A DNA stretch of 64,000 nucleotides from Lacipirellula parvula (GTDB lineage Bacteria > Planctomycetota > Planctomycetia > Pirellulales > Lacipirellulaceae), in NCBI RefSeq assembly GCF_009177095.1, contig NZ_AP021861.1, forward strand, positions 868,001-932,000, in the 5' to 3' direction. The notes beneath the pieces are model-generated. The model saw nothing but the letters and a program-made list of their open reading frames with translations. It did no database searches and had not been told where the DNA came from. The stretch's first letter is position 1. Each line of letters starts with the position of its first letter. Shown here piece after piece: positions 1 to 9,074 of this stretch. Made by a program: the position numbers and the translations under genes.

Positions 1-1
1 C

Positions 2-235
2 GACATCGCGCGGCAGTCGATTCGCTCGTTCGGACTCGACGTCTGCGCGGATCGCATTTTGGAACTGTACGAGTCGCTCGTCGCCCAGCACTCGCAACGC
101 CCCGACGCCGACCCCGGCCCGTGGGACCGTTTGCTCGGCCGGCTCGAAATCGAGTGGAACCTGTTCCTCGAAAAGACGAGCGCGCTGGCCGCCGCAGTCG
201 TCGAAACTGAAGCCACGCGGAGCCACCTTGATTAG
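2..235 (+). CDS. C-terminal end of a truncated gene, possibly a GT4-type glycosyltransferase
   Basis: An open frame enters from the left edge and ends at a TAG at 233-235, giving 77 residues. The piece is predominantly helical. Its stretch CADRILELYESLVAQ resembles the C-terminal helix of GT-B (GT4 family) glycosyltransferases, where a LELYESL-like motif closes the fold. That resemblance is the only functional hint. The stop overlaps the TTG start of the next gene by 8 bp, which suggests translational coupling and one operon. The product name is an inference; that the frame is coding is better supported, because of the overlap and the uninterrupted high-GC codon use. Confidence 0.5.
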   Translation, partial: DIARQSIRSFGLDVCADRILELYESLVAQHSQRPDADPGPWDRLLGRLEIEWNLFLEKTSALAAAVVETEATRSHLD

Positions 236-2681
236 CCCGCTCGTACTGTTGAAGCGTCGCTGGCGCCGCAAGATCAGCCGCACGCGGTGGATTGCGCGGT
301 TGCTCAAGCGCGATCTCTCGGCGCCACACGGCGACGAACCGGGGCTCGTCATCTTGCAGATCGACGGCCTCGCCCGCACGCAACTCGATCGGGCCCTCGC
401 CGACGGGCGGATGCCGTTCCTGAAGAAGCTCGTCGATCGCGGCCACTTCGAGCATCTCAGCTTTTACTCCGGCCTTCCTTCGACGACGCCAGCCGTGCAA
501 GCCGAGGTGATGTTCGGCGCACGCTGCGCCGTGCCGGCGTTTCAGTTTCTCAATCGCGAGTCGGGCGAGACGGTGCTCATGTACGAGCAGGAGTGGGCCA
601 AGCGCGTCGGCACGCGGCTCGCCGCCGAGCATCAGCCGCTGCTCGAAGGAGGCCGCTCGTATTCGAACATCTATGCCGCCGGGGCCGTCGAGTCCCGCTT
701 CTGCGCCGAAACGATGGACGCCGCCAACCTCCGCGACATGACGCGGCCCTGGAAGCTCGCGATTGTCGCCGCCCTCTACTTCTTCACGATCTTGCGGGTG
801 ACGGCGCTGGCGATCCTCGAATTGTTCATCGCCGTCGGCGACATGATTCGCGGCCTCGCCGGCCGGCAACATTGGCGGGCTGAACTGCACTCGATTCCAT
901 CCCGCGTCGGCGTTTCGATTGTGATGCGCGAATGGCTCCGCGTGATACTCAAGCTGTCGATCGAGGAAGGCGCCCCGATTATTTACGGCAACTTCCTCGG
1001 CTACGACGAACAGGCCCACCGCCGCGGGCCCGACAGCTGGTTCGCACACTGGGGGCTCAAGGGCATCGACGGCGTTATCGAAGACGTCTTTCGTACGGCC
1101 CATCGCTCCGATGCTCGCGACTACGAGGTGATCGTCTTCTCCGACCACGGACAAGAGCGAACCGCGATTTACGAAAACGAAACCGAGGCGACGATTCATC
1201 AGGCGGCGGAACGGGCATTCAGCGCCGGCACGCTCGCCGGTCGCAAAGTTCGCGGCCTCGACGATTATGGCGCACGCGGGCCTGAGACCGATCAACGCGA
1301 CCGCCATCTGCTGCGGATGAAACGCGGACGCAAGGACGTGCCGCAGGCGACCACTGAAGAGTTGGAGAACGATGTCATCGTCACGGCGCTTGGTCCGTTG
1401 GGGCACATTTATCTGCCAGTTAAGTTGTCGCACGCGGAGCTGCGCGACTATGCTCGTCGGCTCGTGCAGGAAGAGCACGTTCCGCTCGTGCTGTTCCGCG
1501 GCGAGCATGGGCGGCTTGAAGCCCGCAACCCGCTCGGTGAGTGGCGGCTGCCGGAAGACGCTGTGCAGATTTTCGGCCCGGACCACCCGTTCCTCGCCGA
1601 GGCGGTGGGCGATTTGATGCGGCTTGCCGAGCATCCCGACGCCGGCGATCTGATGTTCAGCGGTTGGAGCAACCAGCGCGAGCCGAGCACGTTCGTCCAC
1701 GAGAATGGCGCCCACGGCAGCATCGGCAGCGAAGAGACCCGCGGCTTCGCGCTGATTCCGCACGCGATCCACTTGCACCATCGTCGCGCGGCTGACGGCC
1801 AGCGCTATATTCGCGGCGTCGACCTCTACCGCGGCGCGTGGCGGTTCGTGCATCCCGATCGGCCGCTGGCGCATCATCGCGATCACGATGCCATACCTGG
1901 CTCTGCCTCATTCGCACCAGCGACCGACGACCAGTCGCCCCAACCGCTCCGCGTGATGACCTACAACATCCACAGCTGCATCGGCATCGACGGCAAGATC
2001 CGCCCCGAGCGGATCGTCTCGGTGATTCGCTCCTGCCGCGCCGACGTGATCGCGTTGCAAGAGGTCGACGCCAACCGTCATCGCTCCCGCCGGCACGAGC
2101 AGGCTCGCATGATTGCCGAGGCGCTGTCGATGAGCCACCACTACTACGCCGTTGCCGATTGGGACGGCGAGCAATACGGCCTCGCCGTCATCAGCCGCTT
2201 CCCGCTCGAACATGTGCAGTCGGCTCACCTCACCGCCGCCGACCACGCCAAACGGAGCGAAGCCCGCGGCGCCATGTGGGTGAAGCTACAAACGCCCGCC
2301 GGCGTCGTGCACGTGATCAACACCCACTTCGGTCTCCGTCGCGCGGAGCGGCAACGGCAAACGGCGATCCTGCTCGGCGATGATTGGCTCGGCAAGATTC
2401 CGGCCGACGAACCAGCGCTCCTCTGCGGCGATCTCAACGCCGGCCCCAAGTCGCCCGTCTGCGCGTCGCTCGGCAGAAGACTCGTCGACGTCGCCTGCCG
2501 TGCGCCGAACTACAAACCACGCGCGACGTTCATCTCAACGATGCCGGTGCGACGGCTCGACTACATCTTCGCAAGCGAACACTTTGAAGTGGTCGCGATT
2601 CGGCAGCCTCGCACGCCGACGGCGAAGCTGGCGTCAGACCACTTGCCCGTTTGTGCGGAGCTGCGTCTTCGCAACGAGTAG
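228..2681 (+). CDS. Fusion of an alkaline-phosphatase-superfamily phosphodiesterase and an endonuclease/exonuclease/phosphatase (EEP) domain
   Basis: 817 residues from a TTG start. Residues about 40-520 form an alkaline-phosphatase-superfamily (type I phosphodiesterase/NPP-like) domain. Its apparent metal ligands are all visible: D46 in QIDG, D260 and H264 in GYDEQAH, D306-H307 in SDHG and H496 in NGAHG. A Thr at 86-87 (PSTTP) is the candidate nucleophile. A hydrophobic stretch at about 179-204 could anchor the protein in the membrane or be a domain insertion. Residues about 570-815 form an EEP domain with N580 (MTYNIHS), E612 (LQEVD), D735/N737 (GDLNAG) and D803-H804 (SDHLP). Both active sites look intact, so the protein probably cleaves two classes of phosphoester, perhaps in lipids or glycoconjugates. 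Substrates are unknown. It overlaps the end of the upstream probable glycosyltransferase gene. Confidence 0.85.
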   Translation: MISPLVLLKRRWRRKISRTRWIARLLKRDLSAPHGDEPGLVILQIDGLARTQLDRALADGRMPFLKKLVDRGHFEHLSFYSGLPSTTPAVQAEVMFGARCAVPAFQFLNRESGETVLMYEQEWAKRVGTRLAAEHQPLLEGGRSYSNIYAAGAVESRFCAETMDAANLRDMTRPWKLAIVAALYFFTILRVTALAILELFIAVGDMIRGLAGRQHWRAELHSIPSRVGVSIVMREWLRVILKLSIEEGAPIIYGNFLGYDEQAHRRGPDSWFAHWGLKGIDGVIEDVFRTAHRSDARDYEVIVFSDHGQERTAIYENETEATIHQAAERAFSAGTLAGRKVRGLDDYGARGPETDQRDRHLLRMKRGRKDVPQATTEELENDVIVTALGPLGHIYLPVKLSHAELRDYARRLVQEEHVPLVLFRGEHGRLEARNPLGEWRLPEDAVQIFGPDHPFLAEAVGDLMRLAEHPDAGDLMFSGWSNQREPSTFVHENGAHGSIGSEETRGFALIPHAIHLHHRRAADGQRYIRGVDLYRGAWRFVHPDRPLAHHRDHDAIPGSASFAPATDDQSPQPLRVMTYNIHSCIGIDGKIRPERIVSVIRSCRADVIALQEVDANRHRSRRHEQARMIAEALSMSHHYYAVADWDGEQYGLAVISRFPLEHVQSAHLTAADHAKRSEARGAMWVKLQTPAGVVHVINTHFGLRRAERQRQTAILLGDDWLGKIPADEPALLCGDLNAGPKSPVCASLGRRLVDVACRAPNYKPRATFISTMPVRRLDYIFASEHFEVVAIRQPRTPTAKLASDHLPVCAELRLRNE

Positions 2682-2691
2682 CCACGTTACT

Positions 2692-2779
2692 CTAGCCCCG
2701 GGCTCCGCCCGGGGGTTGGCTACCATGCCGGCAGGCGTAGTCGTTCGCCGCGCTACCCCCTGGCGGAGCCAGGGGCTAC
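2692..2779. repeat. 88-bp palindromic element, family A copy 1
   Basis: Two 25-nt arms (2692-2716 and 2755-2779) face each other across a 38-nt spacer. Each arm is itself a hairpin: CCCCGGGC-TCC-GCCCGGGG on the left and the CCTGGC/GCCAGG version on the right. It lies at the convergent junction of the phosphodiesterase fusion and the symporter. The last codons and the stop of the symporter are inside the right arm. It may act as a bidirectional terminator. The same 25-38-25 layout recurs at 15524, 39975 and 45755. Confidence 0.9.
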
Positions 2780-4228
2780 GAATAACTTCGAAACGCCCAA
2801 GCCGACCAGGAAGATTACGAGCGTTCCCACCACGATCGTAAGGTTCGCATCGAGCGGACTCCGCACCTCCGGTGGTACGTCGACAAACGACGGCAGCATC
2901 ATCCACGCAATGACGATCAATCCCGTCACCGTGCCGATCAAGCTCGCGACATTGTTCGCGCGGGTCATCAAGCCGAGTAAAAACAGTCCCACGACGCCGC
3001 CCGAAAACATCCCCGCCAGTTGCCACCACGCGTCGAGCGCACTCTCAACGCGGATCATCGCCAGCCCCATCGCCGTGCCGGCGACGCCCCAGAACAGAGT
3101 CGCCAACCGCAGCACGTGCAGCGATTCCCGCTCGCTCGCCGCGGGGCGGAAGTAGCGTTTGTAAATGTCGCACAGCGTGAGCGTCGCCATGCTGTTGAGG
3201 TTCGAATCCATCGACGCCGCAAAGATTGCCGCCACCACCAGCCCCGCCATTCCCGCCGGCAGTTGCGTCGCGATGAAGTGGGGAAAGACCTTGTCGGCCT
3301 TCGTGATTCCGTCAAGCAGTTCCGGCTGCACGCGGTACAGCACGAACAGTCCTGTCCCGATGAAGAAGAACACCGCGGAAGTCGGCACGTAAAGCGCGGC
3401 CGTCAGCCACACGCTCTTCGCCGCTTCGCGATCGTCGCGAGCCGTGATGTATCGTTGCACGTAACTTTGGTCGGTCGCGAAGTTGCTCAGGTTGATCACG
3501 AGCCCATAGGCGAGAATCACCCAAAACGTCGGCATGCTTAGCGAGGCGCCAAAACTGCCGAGGCTGAACTTGTCAAACTCCATCCCGGTGCGAGCAATCT
3601 CCGCAACGCCGCCGGGAACCTTCCACACGACGGCCAGCACGCACGCCGCGGTGCCGGCCACGAGCACCAAGCTTTGCAGCGCCCCGATCCACACGACCGC
3701 CTTGATGCCGCCGGCCATCGTGTAGATCGTCATGAGCGCACCGGTGCAAACGATGGTCGCGGGAATTGACCACCCCGTGAGCGGCGCCACCGCCATCCCG
3801 AGCAGCAGCACCACCGTTCCCATCCGCGACATCTGGTAGAGCAGAAAGCACGCGACGGCGTACGTCCGCGCCCACGGCCCGAAGCGATGTTCCAAATGCT
3901 CGTACGCCGACACCTCGCCGCTGCGGCGAAAGAACGGTACGAACCACTGCACCGCCGCGGCCGCTGCGATCGGCGTGGCCAGCGAGAAGACAAACGCGTT
4001 CCAATTGCCGCCGTACGATTTGCCGGGGTTCGCGAGAAACGAAATGCTGCTCACGTACGAGCCGAACATCGACAACCCGACCGCCCACCCAGGCAGCGAG
4101 CGGCTGGCCGACATGTAGTCGTCGGCGCCGTTCTGCCGTCGCGCGAACCAGACGCCGAGGCCGATCATCGCGACGAGGTACGCGACGAGCACGGCGAGAT
4201 CGACATGAGCAAGATGAGCGTCAGCCAT
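2753..4228 (-). CDS. Sodium:solute symporter (SSS family)
   Basis: 491 residues from ATG. It is a polytopic membrane protein with about 13 hydrophobic segments and the SSS-type sequence GGIKAVVWIGALQSLVLVAG around residues 170-190. The family couples Na+ uptake to import of sugars, sialic acids, amino acids or other organic solutes; the substrate cannot be read from the sequence. It is codirectional with the FG-GAP protein upstream (133-bp gap) and close to a DapA/NanA-family aldolase, a pairing seen in sialic- or sugar-acid catabolism, so a carbohydrate-acid substrate is plausible. The last eight residues, VAPGSARG, and the stop are encoded by the palindromic element at 2692-2779, so the native C-terminus was probably replaced by the insertion. 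Confidence 0.88.
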   Translation of the reverse strand: MADAHLAHVDLAVLVAYLVAMIGLGVWFARRQNGADDYMSASRSLPGWAVGLSMFGSYVSSISFLANPGKSYGGNWNAFVFSLATPIAAAAAVQWFVPFFRRSGEVSAYEHLEHRFGPWARTYAVACFLLYQMSRMGTVVLLLGMAVAPLTGWSIPATIVCTGALMTIYTMAGGIKAVVWIGALQSLVLVAGTAACVLAVVWKVPGGVAEIARTGMEFDKFSLGSFGASLSMPTFWVILAYGLVINLSNFATDQSYVQRYITARDDREAAKSVWLTAALYVPTSAVFFFIGTGLFVLYRVQPELLDGITKADKVFPHFIATQLPAGMAGLVVAAIFAASMDSNLNSMATLTLCDIYKRYFRPAASERESLHVLRLATLFWGVAGTAMGLAMIRVESALDAWWQLAGMFSGGVVGLFLLGLMTRANNVASLIGTVTGLIVIAWMMLPSFVDVPPEVRSPLDANLTIVVGTLVIFLVGLGVSKLFVAPGSARG

Positions 4229-4251
4229 GCATTTGAGCAGAAAAAGATTTC

Positions 4252-4336
4252 AACACAGAGGACACAGAGAGCACTGAGAAATACAAAATGTCAGCCTTTG
4301 TCGTTTTCTCTGCGTCCTATGTGCTCTCTGTGTTAA
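4252..4336. repeat. Imperfect inverted repeat of the CACAGAG type
   Basis: Left arm 4252-4281 (AACACAGAGGACACAGAGAG...) and right arm about 4305-4334 (ending CTCTCTGTGTT) are inverted copies matching at about 23 of 30 positions across a spacer of about 23 nt. It is AT-richer than its surroundings and sits between the stop of the FG-GAP gene and the start of the symporter, both on the minus strand. It could attenuate transcription between them or be a non-autonomous mobile palindrome. Only one copy is present in the window. Confidence 0.75.
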
Positions 4337-4361
4337 ATGTATTTTTTGAAAAGGGGAATGA

Positions 4362-6356
4362 CTACGGCGACAACTGCGGAGGCCGCTGCTCCAAATAATA
4401 AAAATGCCCATCCTCCGCCCCCAGCAACAACTCCCGCACGCCATCCCCGTCCCAATCAACCGTCGTCGGGCTCGTATCATGCCCCGCGAGTCTTAATTTG
4501 TCGACCGGCCCCAAATTACGAAACGTCGTGACTCCATCCGCCTCGCCAACGTTGAGCAGCACGTTCGCATTGATGCTGTTCACAATGAGATCGAGCCGGC
4601 CGTCGTTGTTCCAATCGACGACGCACAGCTTCCGCCGGCCACTCTTCCCGGCCGGGAGCGCGTTGAGTCGCAACCCCGTCGCATCTGTGCCGATCCGATT
4701 GTGATTGCCGTCGAACGCCGCATCCCCTTCGATCCGAAACGCCCGTCGCCCTGGTTTCAATCGCAACCGATCGCCGTCGCGGAACCGTTCGAATAGCGCG
4801 AGATACCCTTCGTGATCAAGCATCACCAAATCGCACAGCCCGTCGCCGGTCCAGTCGACCGCGACCGGCGTCGTCCGCCATTCGGGGGCAAGCTCCGTCT
4901 TCCCTGGCGTCCACCAAGTCCACGCCGGCTTCGGCGGCGCTTGGCTTTCCGCAAGTTCCCACGCCACATCGACTGGCTCCGCCGCTGCGAGCCGCGGTTC
5001 CGTCCGCGTGCCGATGTTCCGCAGCCACTCGACGCGGCCCAAGATCGAATTCAGCACAATATCGGCGAGCCCGTCGCTATCCCAATCGGCAACGCTGAAC
5101 GTCGTGTATCCCCACTTCGCTTCGCAAGGGCCTTGGATGGAACCATTGGCCCCGGCCTGAATGCGAAACGGTTTGCCCCCTGCCTGCAGTAACACCGGCG
5201 GCGCCCACCGCGGCGGATTGCCGCCATCGAGGTTTTCAATGAACCCGATGTGTCCTGCCGTGTTGCCGCACAGCAGATCTTCGTCGCCGTCCCCGTCCCA
5301 ATCGAAACTCACCGGCGTCACGAGCGCCCCGAACTTCACCGCGTCGGCTTCCTGTTGAAAATAAACCGGCGGCAGAAACTGCGGCAATCCATCGACTACT
5401 TGGCCCGTGTGTTCCACGAGCGCCACGCGGCCATCTTCGTCGCCCACCACGAGGTCGAGATCGCCGTCGCGATCCCAATCGACCGCCGCCGGGATGATCA
5501 TCTGCAAATCCATCGCCAGCGGCCGCCCGTCGTGCATCAACCGCCGCCCCGCCGCATACTCGGGCGCCGTGCGCGTGCCGATGTTTTCAAAATAGTTGAA
5601 GCCATCCATAAATTCGCCGCAGAGCAGGTCGAGGTCGCCGTCGCCGTCGAAGTCGCCGAAGTTCAGCGTTGGCGCTCCGTAGACATCGATCACGGCGCCG
5701 CCGGCCGCTAGCTTTTCCGGTTTTGCGTACTGCGGCTGCTCGTTCGTCCCGCCGTTACGCAGCAAATAGACGTACCCATGTAGAGGGCCGTTGGTCCACT
5801 CGCCGGCCGCGTTGAACGCATTGTCCCAGCCGTACTCGCTCCAATCCCCGACGCCGACGATCAGATCGCGCACGCCGTCGCCGTCGTAGTCAACGAAGCG
5901 CCACTGGTTGCCGCGGACTTTCACGGGGTGAATGTTGTCGAGCGGATGGATGCGTTTCTGCTGGCTTAGTTGGTTCTTGCGAAAGTCGATCAACTCATGC
6001 CCCGGCACAAGCAACCGCGTCTCGCCCTCGACGTCGCTTGCCTGAATGTCGTGAAACCCAGGGCCGACGCGTACCGGCGGCTTGAACACCGGCAGCTTCG
6101 CGTCGCCGCCGGGATTCTCAAACAAGTACGTCCCATTGAACGGCACATCAGGGCACGACACGACCAAATCAAGATCGCCGTCGCCGTCCCAATCGAACGC
6201 CATCGGCCACGCCCACAGCCCAACGCCCAGATCGACCGCCGGGGCGCCCGCACCATACTGCAAGCGTTGCAGTCCCTCGCCCGCCAACACTGGCGCTTCA
6301 GCAAAATGGGCTGCCGCCAGCAGCGCCGAGACGACAAGTAAAACGGTACGTCGCAT
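4362..6356 (-). CDS. Secreted FG-GAP/VCBS-repeat protein
   Basis: 664 residues from ATG. An N-terminal signal peptide (about residues 1-26, ending near VLAGE) directs export. The rest carries about eight repeats of the type FDWDGDGDLDLVVS, spaced 50-90 residues apart. These are the calcium-binding Asp/Gly loops of FG-GAP/VCBS beta-propellers. No catalytic domain is visible, so a binding or scaffold role on the cell surface or in the periplasm is most likely. The gene starts 88 bp from the divergent aldolase gene, with which it may share a control region, and precedes the symporter in the same direction. Confidence 0.85.
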   Translation of the reverse strand: MRRTVLLVVSALLAAAHFAEAPVLAGEGLQRLQYGAGAPAVDLGVGLWAWPMAFDWDGDGDLDLVVSCPDVPFNGTYLFENPGGDAKLPVFKPPVRVGPGFHDIQASDVEGETRLLVPGHELIDFRKNQLSQQKRIHPLDNIHPVKVRGNQWRFVDYDGDGVRDLIVGVGDWSEYGWDNAFNAAGEWTNGPLHGYVYLLRNGGTNEQPQYAKPEKLAAGGAVIDVYGAPTLNFGDFDGDGDLDLLCGEFMDGFNYFENIGTRTAPEYAAGRRLMHDGRPLAMDLQMIIPAAVDWDRDGDLDLVVGDEDGRVALVEHTGQVVDGLPQFLPPVYFQQEADAVKFGALVTPVSFDWDGDGDEDLLCGNTAGHIGFIENLDGGNPPRWAPPVLLQAGGKPFRIQAGANGSIQGPCEAKWGYTTFSVADWDSDGLADIVLNSILGRVEWLRNIGTRTEPRLAAAEPVDVAWELAESQAPPKPAWTWWTPGKTELAPEWRTTPVAVDWTGDGLCDLVMLDHEGYLALFERFRDGDRLRLKPGRRAFRIEGDAAFDGNHNRIGTDATGLRLNALPAGKSGRRKLCVVDWNNDGRLDLIVNSINANVLLNVGEADGVTTFRNLGPVDKLRLAGHDTSPTTVDWDGDGVRELLLGAEDGHFYYLEQRPPQLSP

Positions 6357-6444
6357 GGTAGACTGACGCCGGTTGTCGGTGAGTCGAACGGCCGGCGGGC
6401 GATGCGTTTCGCCGCGGACCAGACAAGATGAGCCGGCATTCTAA

Positions 6445-7428
6445 ATGAAACCGCACGACCGTGGTAACCTCTTCCCGATGAATCAACATTCAGCGCAGAA
6501 CCTTGCCGCCGCTCAGCGCGATTGGCCCCGTCCCTTGCGCGGCATCATCCCGCCGCTGGCCACGCCGCTCAAGTCGCGCGACGAACTCGACGCGGCGGCG
6601 CTCGAACGTCTCACCGAGCGCATCATCGCCGGCGGCGTCCACGGGCTGTTTGTGCTCGGCACCACCGGCGAAGCGGCCGCACTTTCCGTGCGGATGCGTC
6701 GCGAGATCGTCGAGCGCGTCACGCGGCAAGTCGCCGGTCGCATCCCCGTGCTCGTCGGCGTCTCCGACACGTCGCTTGTCGAAGCGCTCGCCGCCACCGA
6801 GCATGCCGCGGCCGTCGGCGCCGACGCGATCGTCGCGACGACGCCGTATTACGTCCCGCCCGAGCAAGAAGAATTGCTCGCGTTCTTCAAGGCGCTGCAC
6901 GACGAGTCCCCCCTGCCCCTCTACCTCTACAACATGCCGGGGCTTACGAAGACGTGGATTTCGCTCGAAGTGGTTCGCGCCGCGATGGAATGGCCGAACG
7001 TGCACGGCTTGAAAGATAGCTCGGGCGATCTCGCGTACTTCCGCGAGGTGGCGAACGAACTCCACCGCCGTCCCGATTGGTCGCTGCTTGCCGGCTCCGA
7101 GAGCTTGCTCGTCGACACGATGGAAGTCGGCGGCCACGGCTGCGTCAGCGGCGGTGCGAATGTTTGGCCGCAACTTTACGTCGGGCTCTACGAGGCGGCG
7201 CTGCGCGGCGACGACGCGGCGATCGAGCAGCTGCAAGCGCAGCTCAACCAATTCTCGGCGATCTACGAAGATGGCCAGTACGGCGCCTGCGCGATCCGCG
7301 GCATCAAGACGGCGCTCGCGCTGCTGGGGATTTGCGACGAGCAAATGGCTGCGACGTTCCGCCCCGCGACTGCCGAGCAGCGAGCGACGATCGCCGCTTG
7401 TCTCCAGAAGCTCAACGTTCCCCGTTAG
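6445..7428 (+). CDS. Dihydrodipicolinate synthase / N-acetylneuraminate lyase family aldolase
   Basis: 327 residues; an internal ATG at 6478 is an alternative start, and neither has a clear Shine-Dalgarno. It is a TIM-barrel class I aldolase. The GTTGE phosphate/carboxylate loop is present, as are the catalytic Tyr162 (YNMPG) and the Schiff-base Lys190 (GLKDSSGD). In true DapA the Tyr motif is followed by an Arg (YNVPxR) that binds the dicarboxylate. Here that position is Leu167, which argues against lysine biosynthesis and for a catabolic aldolase of the sialic-acid or keto-sugar-acid type. The neighbouring SSS symporter fits that reading. Exact substrate is unresolved. Confidence 0.85.
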   Translation: MKPHDRGNLFPMNQHSAQNLAAAQRDWPRPLRGIIPPLATPLKSRDELDAAALERLTERIIAGGVHGLFVLGTTGEAAALSVRMRREIVERVTRQVAGRIPVLVGVSDTSLVEALAATEHAAAVGADAIVATTPYYVPPEQEELLAFFKALHDESPLPLYLYNMPGLTKTWISLEVVRAAMEWPNVHGLKDSSGDLAYFREVANELHRRPDWSLLAGSESLLVDTMEVGGHGCVSGGANVWPQLYVGLYEAALRGDDAAIEQLQAQLNQFSAIYEDGQYGACAIRGIKTALALLGICDEQMAATFRPATAEQRATIAACLQKLNVPR

Positions 7429-7450
7429 AAGGCGTCACCCCATTTCACAG

Positions 7451-7470
7451 GGTGGGTGCGTGCACCCACC
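7451..7470. terminator. Perfect 9-bp hairpin between convergent genes
   Basis: GGTGGGTGC-GT-GCACCCACC is a perfect 9+2+9 palindrome in the 50-bp gap between the aldolase (+) and the GH99-like gene (-). There is no strong U-tract on either side. Its position suggests a bidirectional terminator or a short member of the genome's palindromic repeats. Confidence 0.6.
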
Positions 7471-7478
7471 TTACGATT

Positions 7479-8690
7479 TCACGGCGTTTCAATCTCATCC
7501 AGCAAAACGCGGGCTTCGCTGGTTTTCAACGCATTCAACAGTTTCGCAACCCGATCGAGCGACTCCGTCTTCGCCGCATCGCCGGCATGTCGCTGCCGCG
7601 CTTCGTAAAGTCGGTAAGCAATTTCGAGGTCTGCTTCGTTGTGCGGTACGCCGGTGAACTTCTGCACCTGCGCGAGATAGTCGAACCCCGTCTCCGCGGT
7701 TGGCTCGAACATCGTCCCCTCGCCAAAATCGTTCCATGTGGCCAGCTGCAGCATCGCGAGTTCGTCGCGGTGCTTGTTTGCGAGTTCGAGCGTGCGGGCG
7801 AGTGTTTGGCCGTCGTCGTGCGCGATTTCAAACGGCACGACGGCGCCGTCGCCTCCCTCCTCGTAGTAATCGTTGAACCCGGGATAAGCGACTCCGCATA
7901 CAGTCTTCAATTGCGGCGCCCGGTTCTTGAGGAAGTCGGCGAGCACTTCGATTGCGTTGTCTTTCGTTTCGTCTTCCCAAATCCACTGGAACTCGCCGCT
8001 GGCATTGGCGCCCGCTTCGGCCGATTCGTACGGCAGCGTTAGCAGCGTAAGCGGTTCGCCCGCTTCGGCGACGATCGCATCCCACTCAGCCGGCTTTTGA
8101 AACGTGATTGGCCCGAACACCAGCACCAGCGGCCGCTGCTGTTTTCCGTAGCGAATGTACTCGGGCCGTTGGAAGTAGTGCTCGCGGAGATAGCGCATGT
8201 TCGCTTGCGCCTGCCCGAGGTTCGCGGCGAAGCGATCTTCGAACACGACGGCGAACTTGAGGCCGTACTTGCCGACGCGCTCGACGATCGCGTTGGAGTT
8301 CTTCAGCAACTGCGCCACGTCGCCGTTGGTTCCTTGCTCGCCGTACCAGTTGATCAGTACGCCGTCGACGCCGGCGAGCTTCATGAGCAGCAGGTGGTAC
8401 TCGATGACGTGGGGATCGCTCGACGCGTAGGGGCCGATCTTCGGGTAATAGTGCGAGGCGATCTGCCGGCGGCCGTTCGAGTCGATGACGTTCGGGTCGC
8501 GGTTGCGCATCGTCCAGTGGTGGCCCCAACCGTCGCCGACGGGCGCGGCGGGGGCGTCGAACCAGGGCATGTAGTGCATGTAAACCGGCAGCGGGTTGGT
8601 CTTCGCGACGGCTGGCGGGGGCTCGGCGCGGGCGGTTGCCGCGAGGAGAGAAGCGGCAAAAACGACGAGCCAATGGAGTGAAATGCGCAT
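7479..8690 (-). CDS. Secreted glycoside hydrolase family 71/99-like protein
   Basis: 403 residues from ATG with a signal peptide at about 1-22 (ending TARAEP). The start of the mature protein, VYMHYMPWFDAP, and the region HYYPKIGPYASSDP followed by GVDGVLINWYG are characteristic of GH71/GH99-like (endo-alpha-mannosidase/endomannanase clan) barrels. GH99 enzymes carry an NEW(H/G)EGT motif near the C-terminus; here it reads W319-N-D-F-G-E324-G-T, so the first acidic residue is Asp321 while Glu324 is kept. Activity on alpha-mannan-type substrates is possible but not shown. It converges on the aldolase gene. Confidence 0.75.
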   Translation of the reverse strand: MRISLHWLVVFAASLLAATARAEPPPAVAKTNPLPVYMHYMPWFDAPAAPVGDGWGHHWTMRNRDPNVIDSNGRRQIASHYYPKIGPYASSDPHVIEYHLLLMKLAGVDGVLINWYGEQGTNGDVAQLLKNSNAIVERVGKYGLKFAVVFEDRFAANLGQAQANMRYLREHYFQRPEYIRYGKQQRPLVLVFGPITFQKPAEWDAIVAEAGEPLTLLTLPYESAEAGANASGEFQWIWEDETKDNAIEVLADFLKNRAPQLKTVCGVAYPGFNDYYEEGGDGAVVPFEIAHDDGQTLARTLELANKHRDELAMLQLATWNDFGEGTMFEPTAETGFDYLAQVQKFTGVPHNEADLEIAYRLYEARQRHAGDAAKTESLDRVAKLLNALKTSEARVLLDEIETP

Positions 8691-9074
8691 GGCGACGCGA
8701 CCAGAAAGGGGGGTGGGGAGGAGGCCCAGGCCGGTCCGCCAGCGTTACCAAGAACAGGCGGGCAGGCTGCAGCTGGGAGCCCCAGTTTACCCGCTAAAGT
8801 GCCGATTTCACGCAATTCTCAGTGAGAAAACTCTGCGCAAAAAAGGCAGCGCTCCCCCTGTTGGAGGGAGGGTGTTCCGAGTACCCTTTTAGGAACTGAG
8901 ACTCAGTATCAAGAGTCTCGTGCTAAGAAAGCGCAGCGAAGCCAGCTAGGCCGTTCCCACCCGCCTGTCAGCCACGCCACAGCACACGTCTCGTCGGACG
9001 CGACGTCCCACCCGGGCTGACCTTCACTTTGAATACCGTTGCGTTGCGTTTGCGAACGCCGCGCAACGCGATCC
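8691..9074. other. Intergenic region without a recognisable gene
   Basis: 384 bp between the divergent GH99-like gene and the pseudopilin-like gene. Short frames here are arginine- or proline-rich shadows. A purine/pyrimidine-rich stretch and an A-run near 8838-8846 are present. No convincing promoter boxes, tRNA or repeat of the families found elsewhere could be assigned. It must contain the promoters of both flanking genes. Confidence 0.6.
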
